Positions 1 to 9,370 of a stretch of DNA of 64,000 bases are shown here, piece by piece. The DNA lies in NCBI GenBank assembly GCA_033852135.1, contig JAWSVB010000007.1, positions 124,001-188,000 of the forward strand. The letters are read 5' to 3'. The stretch comes from QZLE01 sp033852135. GTDB taxonomy: Bacteria; Pseudomonadota; Gammaproteobacteria; QZLD01. The position numbers and the translations under genes are program-made. The notes under the pieces were generated by a model. It ran no database searches. It was not told the origin of the DNA and saw only the letters and a program-made list of their open reading frames with translations. Within the stretch, counting starts at the first letter, position 1. The number at the start of each line of letters is the position of its first letter.

Positions 1-341
1 TATAGATCAAATAACTCAGGATTTTGATCAAATGGTTTAATTAAACGCAGTATCAGCTCATTAATATATATACCACAATAAAGCCGATTACCTTTAAGCA
101 TTAATGGCGGTCCGGCTGGCTCAATAGATAGCGCTGTTTTAAGCTCCCCCCTGCCACTCCATGTGACCATTAAAGGGGAAAACGGCTGACTTAAGCCTAT
201 TTTTTTTGATGATTTTTTAACCCCTTTGATAACAACGGATACCCTACCAAAATCAGGGGTTAAAATATCAGCAATCTTACTACTATCCCCATGGTCTCTT
301 ACATGTAAAATATATGCTGACTTATGGGATATCTCTCGCAT
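1..341 (-). CDS. recO: DNA repair protein RecO, N-terminal part (runs off the window)
   Basis: This is the first ~113 codons of RecO, starting at the ATG at 341 and leaving the window at base 1. RecO loads RecA onto SSB-coated single-stranded DNA together with RecR in the RecF recombination pathway. The visible part is the OB-fold domain: the start reads MREISHKSAYILHVRDHGD, followed by the ADILTPDFGRVSVVIKGVKK strand pattern typical of the family. The start codon lies 6 bases after the era stop, so it is very probably translated from the same mRNA; era-recO is a common gammaproteobacterial order. The zinc-finger and C-terminal part lie outside the window. Confidence 0.9.
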   Translation of the reverse strand, partial: MREISHKSAYILHVRDHGDSSKIADILTPDFGRVSVVIKGVKKSSKKIGLSQPFSPLMVTWSGRGELKTALSIEPAGPPLMLKGNRLYCGIYINELILRLIKPFDQNPELFDL

Positions 342-347
342 TTAATT

Positions 348-1274
348 CTATTCTGAATCGACGTATCCAAGACTTTGCAAAGCTCTTTTATCGTCTGACC
401 AGCCATCTTTGACCTTAACCCACAGCTCTATACGAACCTTCTCTTCAAAAGCTCTTTCTAGGTCTTTTCTGGAGCTAACACCTACTTTTTTCAGGTTTTG
501 CCCACCTTTACCAATTATTATCGCTTTTTGACTATCACGCTCAACCCAGATAATGGCGTTAATAACTAACTTTTCATCCTCTTTCTTGAAACGCTCTATC
601 TCTACCGTAAGGGAATATGGTAGCTCCTGACCTAAGTTACGCATCAACTTTTCCCGCACTATTTCAGCAGCAAAAAATCTATCGGTTTTATCAGTAATCT
701 GATCTTCAGGATAAAAAGCCCCTGACTTAGGGAGCATCGATACAACAAGTTCTTCAAACTCAGCAACATTTACCCCTTTCTCAGCAGATACAGGGATAAC
801 CTCTTTAAAATCAGCCTTACTATGTAATTTTTCTAGGTACGGTAACAACTCATTTTTATTGCTATACAAATCGACTTTATTAACCACGAGTATTATTGGT
901 GCTCCAACATTGCTGATTTTTTCCAGCACCATTTGATCTTCATCATGCCATCGCCCTGCTTCGACAATAAATACTATAAGATCAACATCTGCTAGCGCGC
1001 CAGATGCTGTCTTATTCATATATTTATTAATCATCTTTTTGGCATTTTTATGCATACCTGGCGTATCAACAAATATTAGCTGAGATTTTTCTGAAGTTTT
1101 TATCCCCAGAATTCTATGCCTTGTGGTCTGAGGCTTTTTAGAGGTTATACTAACTTTTTGCCCCAAAATTCGATTCATCAAGGTAGATTTACCAACGTTC
1201 GGCCTACCGATAAGTCCTACAAAACCACATGACAAATCGCCTTGCGGCAATTGCTTCAGATCATCAAGATTCAA
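348..1274 (-). CDS. era: GTPase Era
   Basis: Era is an essential GTPase that binds the 3' end of 16S rRNA during 30S subunit maturation. The G1 motif GRPNVGKS is at residues 23-30, G3 DTPG at 70-73 and G4 NKVD at 132-135. The C-terminal ~90 residues carry the KH RNA-binding domain with the GKGGQNLKKVG loop. At 308 residues the length is usual. The start is TTG: an in-frame TAA lies only two codons upstream and no ATG precedes the G1 motif, so a TTG start at 1274 (or the next TTG at residue 9) is required. The gene sits 51 bases downstream of rnc and 6 bases upstream of recO in the conserved rnc-era-recO order. Confidence 0.97.
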   Translation of the reverse strand: MNLDDLKQLPQGDLSCGFVGLIGRPNVGKSTLMNRILGQKVSITSKKPQTTRHRILGIKTSEKSQLIFVDTPGMHKNAKKMINKYMNKTASGALADVDLIVFIVEAGRWHDEDQMVLEKISNVGAPIILVVNKVDLYSNKNELLPYLEKLHSKADFKEVIPVSAEKGVNVAEFEELVVSMLPKSGAFYPEDQITDKTDRFFAAEIVREKLMRNLGQELPYSLTVEIERFKKEDEKLVINAIIWVERDSQKAIIIGKGGQNLKKVGVSSRKDLERAFEEKVRIELWVKVKDGWSDDKRALQSLGYVDSE

Positions 1275-1325
1275 TATTTACACCATCATTAGTTGTTGAA
1301 TTTAATTTCGTAAAAAAGATATGGT

Positions 1326-1991
1326 TTATCTCTTTAACTGCCGTAACATAGCCAAAGCTGCATCTTGCTCTGCTGCTTTTCTACTTCCTGCTTGACCCAC
1401 TGCTGGTTCTGCATCTGCATCAGTTGAGCACTCAACCTTAAACACCTGCTCATGCTCCTTCCCTGAAACATCAATAATCTCATATTGCGGCAATGATTTA
1501 CCAACAGACTGCAGATACTCCTGCAATCTAGTCTTTGGATCCTTTAATTCACTCATATCTGGAAGATTAGCTATTCTAGTCTTATACAACGATAAGATAA
1601 CCTCCTCACAAGAGGTAAATCCATCATCTAGATAAATTGCTCCGAGTATCGCTTCAACGCAGTCAGCTATAGTTGAATCGCGACGAAAACCACCTGATTT
1701 AAGCTCACCACCACCTAGGCGAAGGTAGTCACCTAACTCCAGCTCTCTACCAACCTCAGCTAAGGTTTCCTTGCGTACCAAGTGAGCGCGTAATCTACTC
1801 ATTTCGCCCTCAGCTGCTCGCGGCTTTTGCTTATAAATGGCAGCAGCGATAACAAAATTCAAGATTCCATCACCAAGAAACTCTAGCCTTTCATTATTCT
1901 TACTTCCAGAGCTTCTATGAGTAAGGGCCTGCTCAAGCAGACCCTCATCTTTATATTTATAACCGATTTTTTTTTGTAGCTTATTTAACAT
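1326..1991 (-). CDS. rnc: Ribonuclease III
   Basis: This is the double-strand-specific endoribonuclease that matures rRNA and cuts structured mRNAs. The signature NERLEFLGD is at residues 33-41. The four catalytic acidic positions are E37, D41, D110 and E113 by comparison with the E. coli enzyme. The C-terminal third is a dsRNA-binding domain ending in the GSRKAAEQDAALAML helix. Length (221 residues) is normal. The ATG lies 4 bases after the stop of the DUF4845 gene, which suggests translational coupling. In E. coli rnc cleaves its own leader; no such leader can be recognised here by eye. Confidence 0.97.
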   Translation of the reverse strand: MLNKLQKKIGYKYKDEGLLEQALTHRSSGSKNNERLEFLGDGILNFVIAAAIYKQKPRAAEGEMSRLRAHLVRKETLAEVGRELELGDYLRLGGGELKSGGFRRDSTIADCVEAILGAIYLDDGFTSCEEVILSLYKTRIANLPDMSELKDPKTRLQEYLQSVGKSLPQYEIIDVSGKEHEQVFKVECSTDADAEPAVGQAGSRKAAEQDAALAMLRQLKR

Positions 1992-1995
1992 ATTA

Positions 1996-2370
1996 CTAAG
2001 GGTTGTTCACATTTGCTTTTGGATGGAATGTCGCTATACCCTCTAAGTTTCCAATAAGTTTAAAGCGGACCTCATATTTTAAATCTACTAAGTAGCCATT
2101 TTTTGTAGAGGTTATCTTGGCATTTTTAGCGCTAATTTGCCTTATCTGATTAATAGTAAAACCTTTAGATAACCGTTCTCTAATCCCCTTTTTACCTTTA
2201 CTCGCAAGGGTTCTATCCCCTTGCAGCTCCTTAAAAATTGATGATACTGTCATGTACTCCATATATATAGGTCCAACTTTAACCCCTGCTCCAGCAACAA
2301 GGCCAATCATAGTCAGCATCATAAAAAAACCGATAAGACTCATTCCATATTGTTTTTTGATTGTTTTCAT
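1996..2370 (-). CDS. DUF4845 family single-pass membrane protein
   Basis: This is a 124-residue protein with one N-terminal hydrophobic segment (about residues 10-28, rich in Gly, Leu and Met) preceded by a basic, prepilin-like MKTIKKQYGMSLIGF start. The remainder is a soluble domain. Position between lepB and rnc and the GVKVGPIYMEYMTV pattern mark it as the DUF4845 protein found at this locus in many gammaproteobacteria. No biochemical function is established for the family. It is 32 bases after lepB and 4 bases before rnc, so it is probably co-transcribed with both. Confidence 0.85.
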   Translation of the reverse strand: MKTIKKQYGMSLIGFFMMLTMIGLVAGAGVKVGPIYMEYMTVSSIFKELQGDRTLASKGKKGIRERLSKGFTINQIRQISAKNAKITSTKNGYLVDLKYEVRFKLIGNLEGIATFHPKANVNNP

Positions 2371-2402
2371 AACACTCTCCTTATTATTTAATTCTTGGTC
2401 TA

Positions 2403-3287
2403 TTAATCAATAGAATTACCAATACGACCCATCTCTCCAAAATTCATCCAGATAAAGAATGCCTTCCCAACCAAGTTTTCTTCTGGTACAAATCCCCAAA
2501 AGCGACTATCAAGACTGTTGTCTCTATTGTCACCCATGGCAAAATAATTACCCTCTGGGACTAAAACACCTTCACCATAAAGCTCACTTGGTCTCCATGC
2601 ATTTGCTGGATATGGGTCAGCAAATACATTCTGATAAATCATATGCTCAAGTCCAGCTAAATTTTCTTGAAATGCAATTGTTCCTTGCCTTGAGCTTGAA
2701 GAAGACACTGGGCCAAAAGGTATAACTTTGACTGGTTCACCATTAATATGAATTACTTTATTTCTATAGCTTATTCGATCACCAGGAACAGCAACAACCC
2801 TTTTTATATAATCTATCTTCGGCTCATTGGGATATCTAAATACAATCACATCCCCCTTTTTTGGTGAATCAAGATCAATAACTTTACTATTAAGAACAGG
2901 CAATCTTATCCCGTAAGTAAATTTATTCACCAAGATATAATCGCCATTTACAAGGGTTGGCACCATAGAATCAGAAGGGATTTTAAACGGTTCTACAATA
3001 AAAGACCTTACGATCAATACTGCAAAAATAACTGGAAATAGTGACCTACAAGTATCAATAAACCAGTGCTGACTTCTATAGTCATTTTTATCGGCGTCGG
3101 CATCAGCTTCTCTTTCAGCTTGACCAGCAATATTTTGCGGAATAGCGTCTAATTGACGTTTCTTTCTAGATTTTGCCAATATTAGGGAGTCAATTGCCCA
3201 AACAACTCCGGTGAGAAAGGTAAAGAAAACTAGGATAGTTGGGAAATCTAACCCCATTCTTTGCAGTAAATCTAATTTATTCGACAT
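2403..3287 (-). CDS. lepB: Signal peptidase I
   Basis: This inner-membrane serine protease removes signal peptides from Sec and Tat substrates on the periplasmic side. Two N-terminal membrane segments are visible (about residues 14-37 and 83-98). The catalytic Ser/Lys dyad is S107 in PSDSMVPTL and K162 in IDYIKRVVAVPGD. The conserved box MGDNRDNSLDSRFWG follows near the C terminus. The 294-residue length is slightly shorter than the E. coli protein (324). It lies between lepA and the DUF4845 gene in the usual lepA-lepB-rnc-era cluster. Confidence 0.96.
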   Translation of the reverse strand: MSNKLDLLQRMGLDFPTILVFFTFLTGVVWAIDSLILAKSRKKRQLDAIPQNIAGQAEREADADADKNDYRSQHWFIDTCRSLFPVIFAVLIVRSFIVEPFKIPSDSMVPTLVNGDYILVNKFTYGIRLPVLNSKVIDLDSPKKGDVIVFRYPNEPKIDYIKRVVAVPGDRISYRNKVIHINGEPVKVIPFGPVSSSSSRQGTIAFQENLAGLEHMIYQNVFADPYPANAWRPSELYGEGVLVPEGNYFAMGDNRDNSLDSRFWGFVPEENLVGKAFFIWMNFGEMGRIGNSID

Positions 3288-3404
3288 TTTTAGTTGTTCA
3301 ATCCTGTTTAATGGATAGCTATAAACACTGCCTAGATGAATGGAACAAATCCACCCATCTATTTGTTATGTTTATAACTTTAGCACTTTTCATATAAAAA
3401 AGAA

Positions 3405-5198
3405 TTATTTCTTCTCTGTTTGCAGTACTGCCAAAAAGGCCTCTTGCGGAATCTCTACTCTACCTACCTGTTTCATCCGTTTCTTACCTGCTTTTTGTTT
3501 CTCTAACAACTTACGTTTCCGTGATACGTCACCACCATAACACTTGGCAGTTACGTTCTTACGCAGTGCTTTTACATTAGTTCTGGCGACAACTTGAGTA
3601 CCAACTGCAGCTTGAATAGCTACATCAAACATCTGTCTCGGGATGATCTCTTTCATTTTTACAGTTAGATCATGTCCTCTAGCTCTTACTGAATCTCGGT
3701 GAACAATAGAGGATAGAGCATCAACTTTTTCAGTATTAATAAGCACATCAAGTTTAACCAGGTCTTCAGCATCATAGCGCTTAAACTCATAGTCAAAAGA
3801 TGCAAAACCTTTACTCACAGATTTCAGGCGGTCAAAAAAATCAAGCACAACTTCACTTAGTGGAAGATGATACGTTATAGAAACCTGATTCCCCATATAC
3901 TGCATACTTTTTTGCACACCACGTTTTTCCAGGCACAACCCCATCACGTTACCGACATAGTCTTTCGGTGTCAGGATATTTGCTTGGATGATTGGCTCAC
4001 GAATCTCTTTAACTTGATTTACTGGGGGTAAGCTGGCTGGGTTATCAATATAAGTTATCTCACCCTTTGTGGTTTCCACCTCATAAATCACCGTTGGAGC
4101 GGTAGTAATAAGATCAAGGTCATACTCACGTTCAAGACGCTCTTGCACGATCTCCATATGTAGCATTCCGAGGAAACCACATCTAAAACCAAATCCAAGC
4201 GCCTGCGACGTTTCTGGCTCAAAGTTTAATGCCGAATCATTCAGTCTCAACTTCATCAATGCTTCACGAAATGATTCATAATCATCAGAACTGATTGGGA
4301 ATAAACCAGAAAAAACTCGTGGCTGCACCTGTTGAAACCCAGGAATCGCCTCTAATGCTGGTCTATCTGATCTAGTCAGGGTATCACCTACTGGGGCCCC
4401 ATCAATCTCTTTAATCCCCGCGATCATATATCCAACCATACCAGCAGAAAGACAATCTTTTTTCGCTCTCTTCGGGGTAAAGACACCAACCTCATCTACC
4501 TGATGCACTCTGCCCGTAGACATAACCTTTAGTTTATCTTTTGCTCTTATCTCGCCATCAAAGACCCTTACCAACGAGATAACGCCAACAAAATTATCAA
4601 ACCATGAATCAACAATAAGAGCCTTTAATGGAGCATCTGGATCACCTTCTGGAGGAGGGATGTCGCGCACCAAATGTTCTAATAGGTCATGAATTCCAAT
4701 ACCGGTTTTTGCACTGGTATGAACTGCATCCGTAGCATCAATACCTATTATTTCTTCAATCTCATGAGCCACTCTATCCGGCTCAGCTGCCGGGAGGTCG
4801 ATCTTATTTAAAACTGGCAAAACCTCCAGACCTTGCTCAATTGCGGTATAACAGTTGGCAACACTTTGTGCCTCTACACCCTGAGCAGCATCAACAACTA
4901 ATAACGCGCCTTCGCACGAGGCCAGTGATCTTGAGACCTCATAAGAGAAATCAACATGCCCAGGTGTATCGATGAAGTTAAGCTGATAAGTCTCTCCATC
5001 CCTAGCCTTATAATCCAGCGATACGCTTTGAGCCTTGATTGTAATCCCTCGTTCTTTCTCAATATCCATTGAGTCGAGAACCTGCTCAGCCATTTCGCGC
5101 TCACTCAACCCTCCGCATTCTTGAATAAATCTATCTGCGATAGTGGATTTACCGTGATCAATATGCGCGATAATCGAGAAGTTTCTAATATTCTTCAT
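3405..5198 (-). CDS. lepA: Elongation factor 4 (ribosome back-translocase)
   Basis: LepA is an EF-G-like GTPase that binds ribosomes and assists elongation or 30S biogenesis under stress. The G1 motif AHIDHGKST is at residues 11-19, DTPGHVDF follows near residue 77 and NKID near 131. The LepA-specific C-terminal domain ends with the KLLEKQKAGKKRMKQVGRVE pattern. The 597-residue length is typical. It is the first gene after a 287-base gap from the mucD-like protease and probably begins its own unit; lepB follows after 117 bases. Confidence 0.98.
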   Translation of the reverse strand: MKNIRNFSIIAHIDHGKSTIADRFIQECGGLSEREMAEQVLDSMDIEKERGITIKAQSVSLDYKARDGETYQLNFIDTPGHVDFSYEVSRSLASCEGALLVVDAAQGVEAQSVANCYTAIEQGLEVLPVLNKIDLPAAEPDRVAHEIEEIIGIDATDAVHTSAKTGIGIHDLLEHLVRDIPPPEGDPDAPLKALIVDSWFDNFVGVISLVRVFDGEIRAKDKLKVMSTGRVHQVDEVGVFTPKRAKKDCLSAGMVGYMIAGIKEIDGAPVGDTLTRSDRPALEAIPGFQQVQPRVFSGLFPISSDDYESFREALMKLRLNDSALNFEPETSQALGFGFRCGFLGMLHMEIVQERLEREYDLDLITTAPTVIYEVETTKGEITYIDNPASLPPVNQVKEIREPIIQANILTPKDYVGNVMGLCLEKRGVQKSMQYMGNQVSITYHLPLSEVVLDFFDRLKSVSKGFASFDYEFKRYDAEDLVKLDVLINTEKVDALSSIVHRDSVRARGHDLTVKMKEIIPRQMFDVAIQAAVGTQVVARTNVKALRKNVTAKCYGGDVSRKRKLLEKQKAGKKRMKQVGRVEIPQEAFLAVLQTEKK

Positions 5199-5390
5199 AT
5201 GGTTTTTACTTCAGAGGTAATCTTAGTGTTGGAAAAATCGATATTTGTGGCGAATTGTACCTAATTTTACCTTAGGAAATAACTCTTTTCTGATTTTTAT
5301 TCTTTTCGCACATATATAAAAGATGTGCCAATGAGTGTGAACATCAGGTTATATTAGTTCAAAGTATGTTAATAGCATCTGTGCTAAGAC

Positions 5391-5449
5391 AAAAGCCCGT
5401 AGAAAAACCAGTTACAACTTCAAGTAATCAAGTATTTACTAAGGGCTTT
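5391..5449 (-). terminator. Weak candidate terminator downstream of the DegP-like protease
   Basis: On the minus strand an AAAGCCC arm (5443-5449) pairs with GGGCTTTT (5391-5398) across a 44-base loop, and the distal arm ends in a short T run. The long loop makes this weak. It is the only stem found between the protease stop at 5486 and the lepA start at 5198. The rest of that 287-base gap is AT-rich and probably holds the lepA promoter. Confidence 0.3.
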
Positions 5450-5485
5450 CATTACTTTATAAGCAATAAGCAATCTTTATATTTT

Positions 5486-6904
5486 TTAGTCAATTTTAAT
5501 TGCTAAAAACATAGGTGTTTCTTCTCGCTTAATCAAAATTGGAACAACCTTTCCTTTTGGCATATTTTCAATAATTTTAACTATCTGTTTTACGCTCTTT
5601 GCTGGCTTATTATTTATCATTTTAATAATATCACCAGCCTTAATCCCTGCTTTTGCTCCTGGGCCATCTTCTACCTCAGCAACCATAACTCCTACATCAC
5701 TATCTTGTAGTTTACTTGCCTCTTCCGCAGTCATTTTTCGTAAAGTGAGTCCCAAGACTTTTTCGGTTTTATTCCCCTTCTTACTAGCAGCACTCTCTGT
5801 TTGATCCCCATCTAGCTCCTCAACCACTACTTCAAGAGTTTTCTTTTTACCGTTGCGGATAATTTCAATATCGACTTCCGTTCCAATTTTAGTTCTTCCT
5901 ACCAAAGGGGGTAGTGATCCTGAGCGTTCAACAATCTTACCATCGTAGGTTATAATCACATCACCAACTTTAACTCCGGCTTTTTCTGCTGGACTACCTT
6001 TAACCACCTCTAAAACAACAGCTCCGTATGATTTTTCCATTCCAAACGATTCTGCTAACTCATGGGTAACCTCTTGAATCATAACCCCTAGCCATCCACG
6101 AGAAACCTTGCCGTTAGAACGAATCTGCTCTACAACATCCATTGCTAGCTCAATTGGAATAGAAAATGATAGTCCTGAATAACCACCAGATTTTGTATAT
6201 ATTTGCGCATTAATCCCAACAACTTCACCATCAAGATTAAACAGTGGTCCGCCTGAATTTCCTGGATTAATAGCTACATCAGTTTGAATAAATGGTACAT
6301 AATTATCGCGAGGTAAATTTCTCCCTTTAGCACTGACAATACCTTGTGTTGCAGACCATTCAAACCCAAACGGTGATCCTATAGCCAATACCCAGTCACC
6401 AACATCAAGTTCAGATGATTCACCTATTTTGACAAAAGGGAGGTTATCTTCATCTATCTTAAGAAGAGCCACGTCACTTTTAGCATCACCACCAACTATC
6501 TTCGCTTCATATTCTCGCCGATCACTCAATCTAACCAGTATCTCATCAGCCCCATCAACCACATGGTTATTTGTTAAGATATAGCCATCTTTAGAGATAA
6601 TAAAACCCGATCCTAACGACTTTGAGTTATATTCACGCTCACCACCTTGCCCATCAAAAAAATGGTTAAAAAATTCATCAAATGGATGGTTTTTAGGCAG
6701 GTTGGGAATACTCCACCCTTTAGGAAGTAGCCTATTAGTGATTTTATGTTTTTGAGTTGTACTTATATTGACTACAGAAGGGCCATTCTCTTTCACCAGT
6801 TTAGAAAACTCAGGCAAAGATCCTGCACTAACACCAGCAGAATATACAACTGCGATTAGCACTAGAAAAAAATGGTTTATGACTTTTGATAACTTAATTT
6901 CCAT
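5486..6904 (-). CDS. mucD: Periplasmic DegP/MucD-type serine protease
   Basis: This HtrA-family protease and chaperone degrades misfolded envelope proteins. A signal peptide covers residues 1-27. The catalytic triad is H114 (TNNHVVDGAD), D144 (SDVALLKI) and S217 (NPGNSGGP). Two PDZ domains follow (roughly 270-360 and 385-470). At 472 residues it matches MucD/DegP rather than one-PDZ DegS. A GGAG box lies 6 bases before the ATG. Its place as the fifth gene after rpoE-mucA-mucB-mucC is the Pseudomonas mucD position, and there MucD lowers sigma-factor activity by clearing misfolded protein. The 149-base gap to mucC could hold a separate promoter. Confidence 0.93.
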   Translation of the reverse strand: MEIKLSKVINHFFLVLIAVVYSAGVSAGSLPEFSKLVKENGPSVVNISTTQKHKITNRLLPKGWSIPNLPKNHPFDEFFNHFFDGQGGEREYNSKSLGSGFIISKDGYILTNNHVVDGADEILVRLSDRREYEAKIVGGDAKSDVALLKIDEDNLPFVKIGESSELDVGDWVLAIGSPFGFEWSATQGIVSAKGRNLPRDNYVPFIQTDVAINPGNSGGPLFNLDGEVVGINAQIYTKSGGYSGLSFSIPIELAMDVVEQIRSNGKVSRGWLGVMIQEVTHELAESFGMEKSYGAVVLEVVKGSPAEKAGVKVGDVIITYDGKIVERSGSLPPLVGRTKIGTEVDIEIIRNGKKKTLEVVVEELDGDQTESAASKKGNKTEKVLGLTLRKMTAEEASKLQDSDVGVMVAEVEDGPGAKAGIKAGDIIKMINNKPAKSVKQIVKIIENMPKGKVVPILIKREETPMFLAIKID

Positions 6905-7053
6905 ATCTACTCCAACTAAATTTTTATAGAGATTATGACTCCATAATTTAAGAATAGTTTCGATAAAAAGGAAATGTAAAACTGGGAGGGTTAAAGTAAA
7001 ATTTTGTGCCTAATTATACTGGGATAAACATCTTAATTTGCTAGGTAAATCGT

Positions 7054-7518
7054 TTATTTTTCACAGTCTTGTTTAATACGCAAGAGGATTGGTTGATATT
7101 GCTTTTCTGTAGCTAATCTTTTGGAGTAAAGGAATAACCATCCAAAACCGAGAAACAAGCCAAACACCCCCAGTATCATTGAACTATTATCACTAGTTAA
7201 ACCAATATTTTCTGCAATTATTATCCCGATAGCTGCAAAAAAAATCATTGAAAGCACTGGAACAATGTAGACAAAAAATGAGCTTTTAATTACTACCCTT
7301 TCATCAACACCAATTACAACTTTTTCACCCTCTTTTGCCCCAACTGTATTTTTTAGGGTAAGGCGAGGATTTTCACTTGTTTTATCAAATAGAGTTGCTA
7401 AAACATTTGTGCCACATCCACTTTTTGCCCCACAGCCAGAACAGGCAGATTTTCGTACTGATTCTACGACAACATTCTCACCATCAACTTCAATTACTGT
7501 AGCTATATCTTCTATCAT
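7054..7518 (-). CDS. rseC: RseC/MucC family membrane protein
   Basis: This is a 154-residue inner-membrane protein with two central hydrophobic segments (about residues 78-102 and 108-130). The N terminus carries the family cysteine cluster C26, C29 and C35 in ACSGCGAKSGCG. Homologues (E. coli RseC, Pseudomonas MucC) affect sigma-E activity and are linked to the SoxR-reducing system; the mechanism is not settled. The start overlaps the mucB stop by 4 bases (ATGA), indicating translational coupling in the rpoE operon. Confidence 0.9.
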   Translation of the reverse strand: MIEDIATVIEVDGENVVVESVRKSACSGCGAKSGCGTNVLATLFDKTSENPRLTLKNTVGAKEGEKVVIGVDERVVIKSSFFVYIVPVLSMIFFAAIGIIIAENIGLTSDNSSMILGVFGLFLGFGWLFLYSKRLATEKQYQPILLRIKQDCEK

Positions 7519-8594
7519 TTTTTCACTTTTTGTTTTACTGAGTTACCTACCAGCTCCAGCGTTTCGATTGGAATCTTTCCAACTACCACAATCTGGTGTC
7601 CATTTTGTACTGCACCGTAAGCACTCATTGCGCCTTTTATCGAACTACCACGAAATATTTGGTTATCGGGTAGAGCTTCAATATATACTGATATTAACGC
7701 AATTCCATCCGAAAAGACAAAATGTTCTACCGAACTATTCTTTTTATGAAACTTTTTAATTTGATGATCAAAGATTTTAAACCCTTGAGGTAAGTAGCCT
7801 ATTCTCCAAGTTGAAGCATACTTATCCTCTTTATTTTTTAACGACTTAGCTTTTAACGACTTAGCTTTTAATGACTTAAGTTCATCAACAGCACCTTTAT
7901 CTGTTAATCTTTGTTCTTGGTCAGGCATTACAACCTTTCCATCCATTTTTATTTTTAGGTCTGTTTCATCAAAGTGCGTTGGATACTCAATATTTACAAA
8001 CATATAGCTGTTTATGTTTGCTCCATTATGCGGGATATAGCTCATCTTCAGCGGCATATAGTGCTCTTTATCGACATAAAAGCTATAACCAAAAACTTGT
8101 CTACTTTTGGGTTGAAGCACTACTACCTTTACTTCCCTTCCTGCAACTATTGAATCCTGTTCAAATTGAAACTTATAATTTTGCATCAATTGTTTATTAT
8201 CAAGAGTTTTTGCACAGAAGTTTTCAAAAGGGTTGTTCATGATTTTCTCGATCTGGCGTTTGCCTCCGAGAAGCTCTTTTATTTGATCATTCTTACGGTA
8301 AACACTAATTGGCCCACCATCAATTGAGCTTATTCGGCTCTCTTTTTGATCCTGATGGCTATGTACAATCTCAAGCGCTGAAATATTATCATCGCCTGGA
8401 GCAACATTATTAAATACCAATATCCCCTTATAGTTAATACTACTTACTGTTTCTACCATCTTATTAAAGTATTGTTCAGGGGTTTCAATTACCTGTGAAA
8501 AACTAGGCATTGATACAAATAACGCTAGTAAAAAAGTTGGCTTTATCTTTTTTGCAAATGAGATTTTATTAACCTTGCCTATAAACATTCTCAC
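7515..8594 (-). CDS. rseB: Sigma-E regulatory protein RseB/MucB
   Basis: This periplasmic protein binds the anti-sigma factor RseA/MucA and shields it from DegS-type cleavage until off-pathway lipopolysaccharide or lipoprotein is sensed. An N-terminal signal sequence (KKIKPTFLLALFVSMPSFS) precedes the large LolA-like domain (about 35-230) and the smaller C-terminal domain (about 265-355). The linker between them contains three consecutive copies of a 15-base repeat. It overlaps mucA by 4 bases at the start and mucC by 4 bases at the end. The 359-residue length is slightly over the usual ~320, partly owing to the linker. Confidence 0.94.
   Translation of the reverse strand: MRMFIGKVNKISFAKKIKPTFLLALFVSMPSFSQVIETPEQYFNKMVETVSSINYKGILVFNNVAPGDDNISALEIVHSHQDQKESRISSIDGGPISVYRKNDQIKELLGGKRQIEKIMNNPFENFCAKTLDNKQLMQNYKFQFEQDSIVAGREVKVVVLQPKSRQVFGYSFYVDKEHYMPLKMSYIPHNGANINSYMFVNIEYPTHFDETDLKIKMDGKVVMPDQEQRLTDKGAVDELKSLKAKSLKAKSLKNKEDKYASTWRIGYLPQGFKIFDHQIKKFHKKNSSVEHFVFSDGIALISVYIEALPDNQIFRGSSIKGAMSAYGAVQNGHQIVVVGKIPIETLELVGNSVKQKVKK
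7836..7880. repeat. Three tandem 15-base repeats in the rseB linker
   Basis: The + strand unit TTTTAACGACTTAGC occurs at 7836-7850 and 7851-7865 without change, and at 7866-7880 with three changes. On the coding strand it gives the residues AKSLK repeated in series between the two folded domains of RseB. The unit is a multiple of three, so copy-number change would keep the frame. Confidence 0.9.
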
Positions 8595-9325
8595 CTACCT
8601 GGGTTCTCTTCAATAATTATGATTCTTCTTGATCCATTTCCACTAACCATCTGATAATTATTATGCTGGCTAATGTAGCTATTTACATTTTCACGCATAT
8701 TTTGCGGCAATCTATCCCATTGCTGTGAATCTAATACGAAAGCTGGTTGCTTAACGCTTGTAGCACCAGAGCTTACGGCTCTTATTCCAGGTGTAGAAAC
8801 AGACCCTGCATTTGGATTTGGTATTAGTTTTGGCTGCTGAGTTAATGTTTCTGGCTGAACTTGAGCAATCATATTTTGAGAGGTGTTGGAAAATTCTGTA
8901 TCGACTGTGCCCGTATAGGTTATAACTGTAATCACTGCGACTGAAGCTGCAATTGCTGCACCGATTATAGGTTTAACTCTTCTATTTAAAAAACCGGCTT
9001 TAACTTTAGGAGCAAATGTTTCTGCCGAGGAGAGATGATCCCAACCTTTTTCAGCACCACCATTAACCACCTGTAGATTAGGATCATAATCAGCCTGTTG
9101 TTGATCTGGTTCAGCATCAATTTGTGAGCGCACCCGTTCTAGAATGCTTGATGAATAGGTAAAATGGGTTGGTGAATTTATCGAGTTACTTACCACTTGA
9201 TAACGCACAGCCTTTTTCATATGTTCTGGAGAGCGATCTAGCTGCTTAAGCAATAAATCTAACTCTTCATCAGGGAGATCATCATCAAGTAATCTTGATA
9301 TTTGTTCGCTTACCATATCTGACAT
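8591..9325 (-). CDS. rseA: Anti-sigma-E factor RseA/MucA
   Basis: This single-pass inner-membrane protein holds RpoE inactive through its cytoplasmic N-terminal domain and is destroyed by regulated proteolysis under envelope stress. The N-terminal anti-sigma domain covers about residues 1-55 (MSDMVSEQISRLLDDDLPDE). A membrane segment lies at about 118-137, and the periplasmic tail (about 190-244) contains the RseB-binding region with LDSQQWDRLPQNMRENVNSY. The start is 45 bases after rpoE and the stop overlaps rseB by 4 bases. It is somewhat longer (244) than Pseudomonas MucA (194) because of a longer linker. Confidence 0.92.
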   Translation of the reverse strand: MSDMVSEQISRLLDDDLPDEELDLLLKQLDRSPEHMKKAVRYQVVSNSINSPTHFTYSSSILERVRSQIDAEPDQQQADYDPNLQVVNGGAEKGWDHLSSAETFAPKVKAGFLNRRVKPIIGAAIAASVAVITVITYTGTVDTEFSNTSQNMIAQVQPETLTQQPKLIPNPNAGSVSTPGIRAVSSGATSVKQPAFVLDSQQWDRLPQNMRENVNSYISQHNNYQMVSGNGSRRIIIIEENPGR

Positions 9326-9370
9326 CTATTTCACCTTCTTCTCTATCAGCATTTTGCCTATCGCGTTTTT

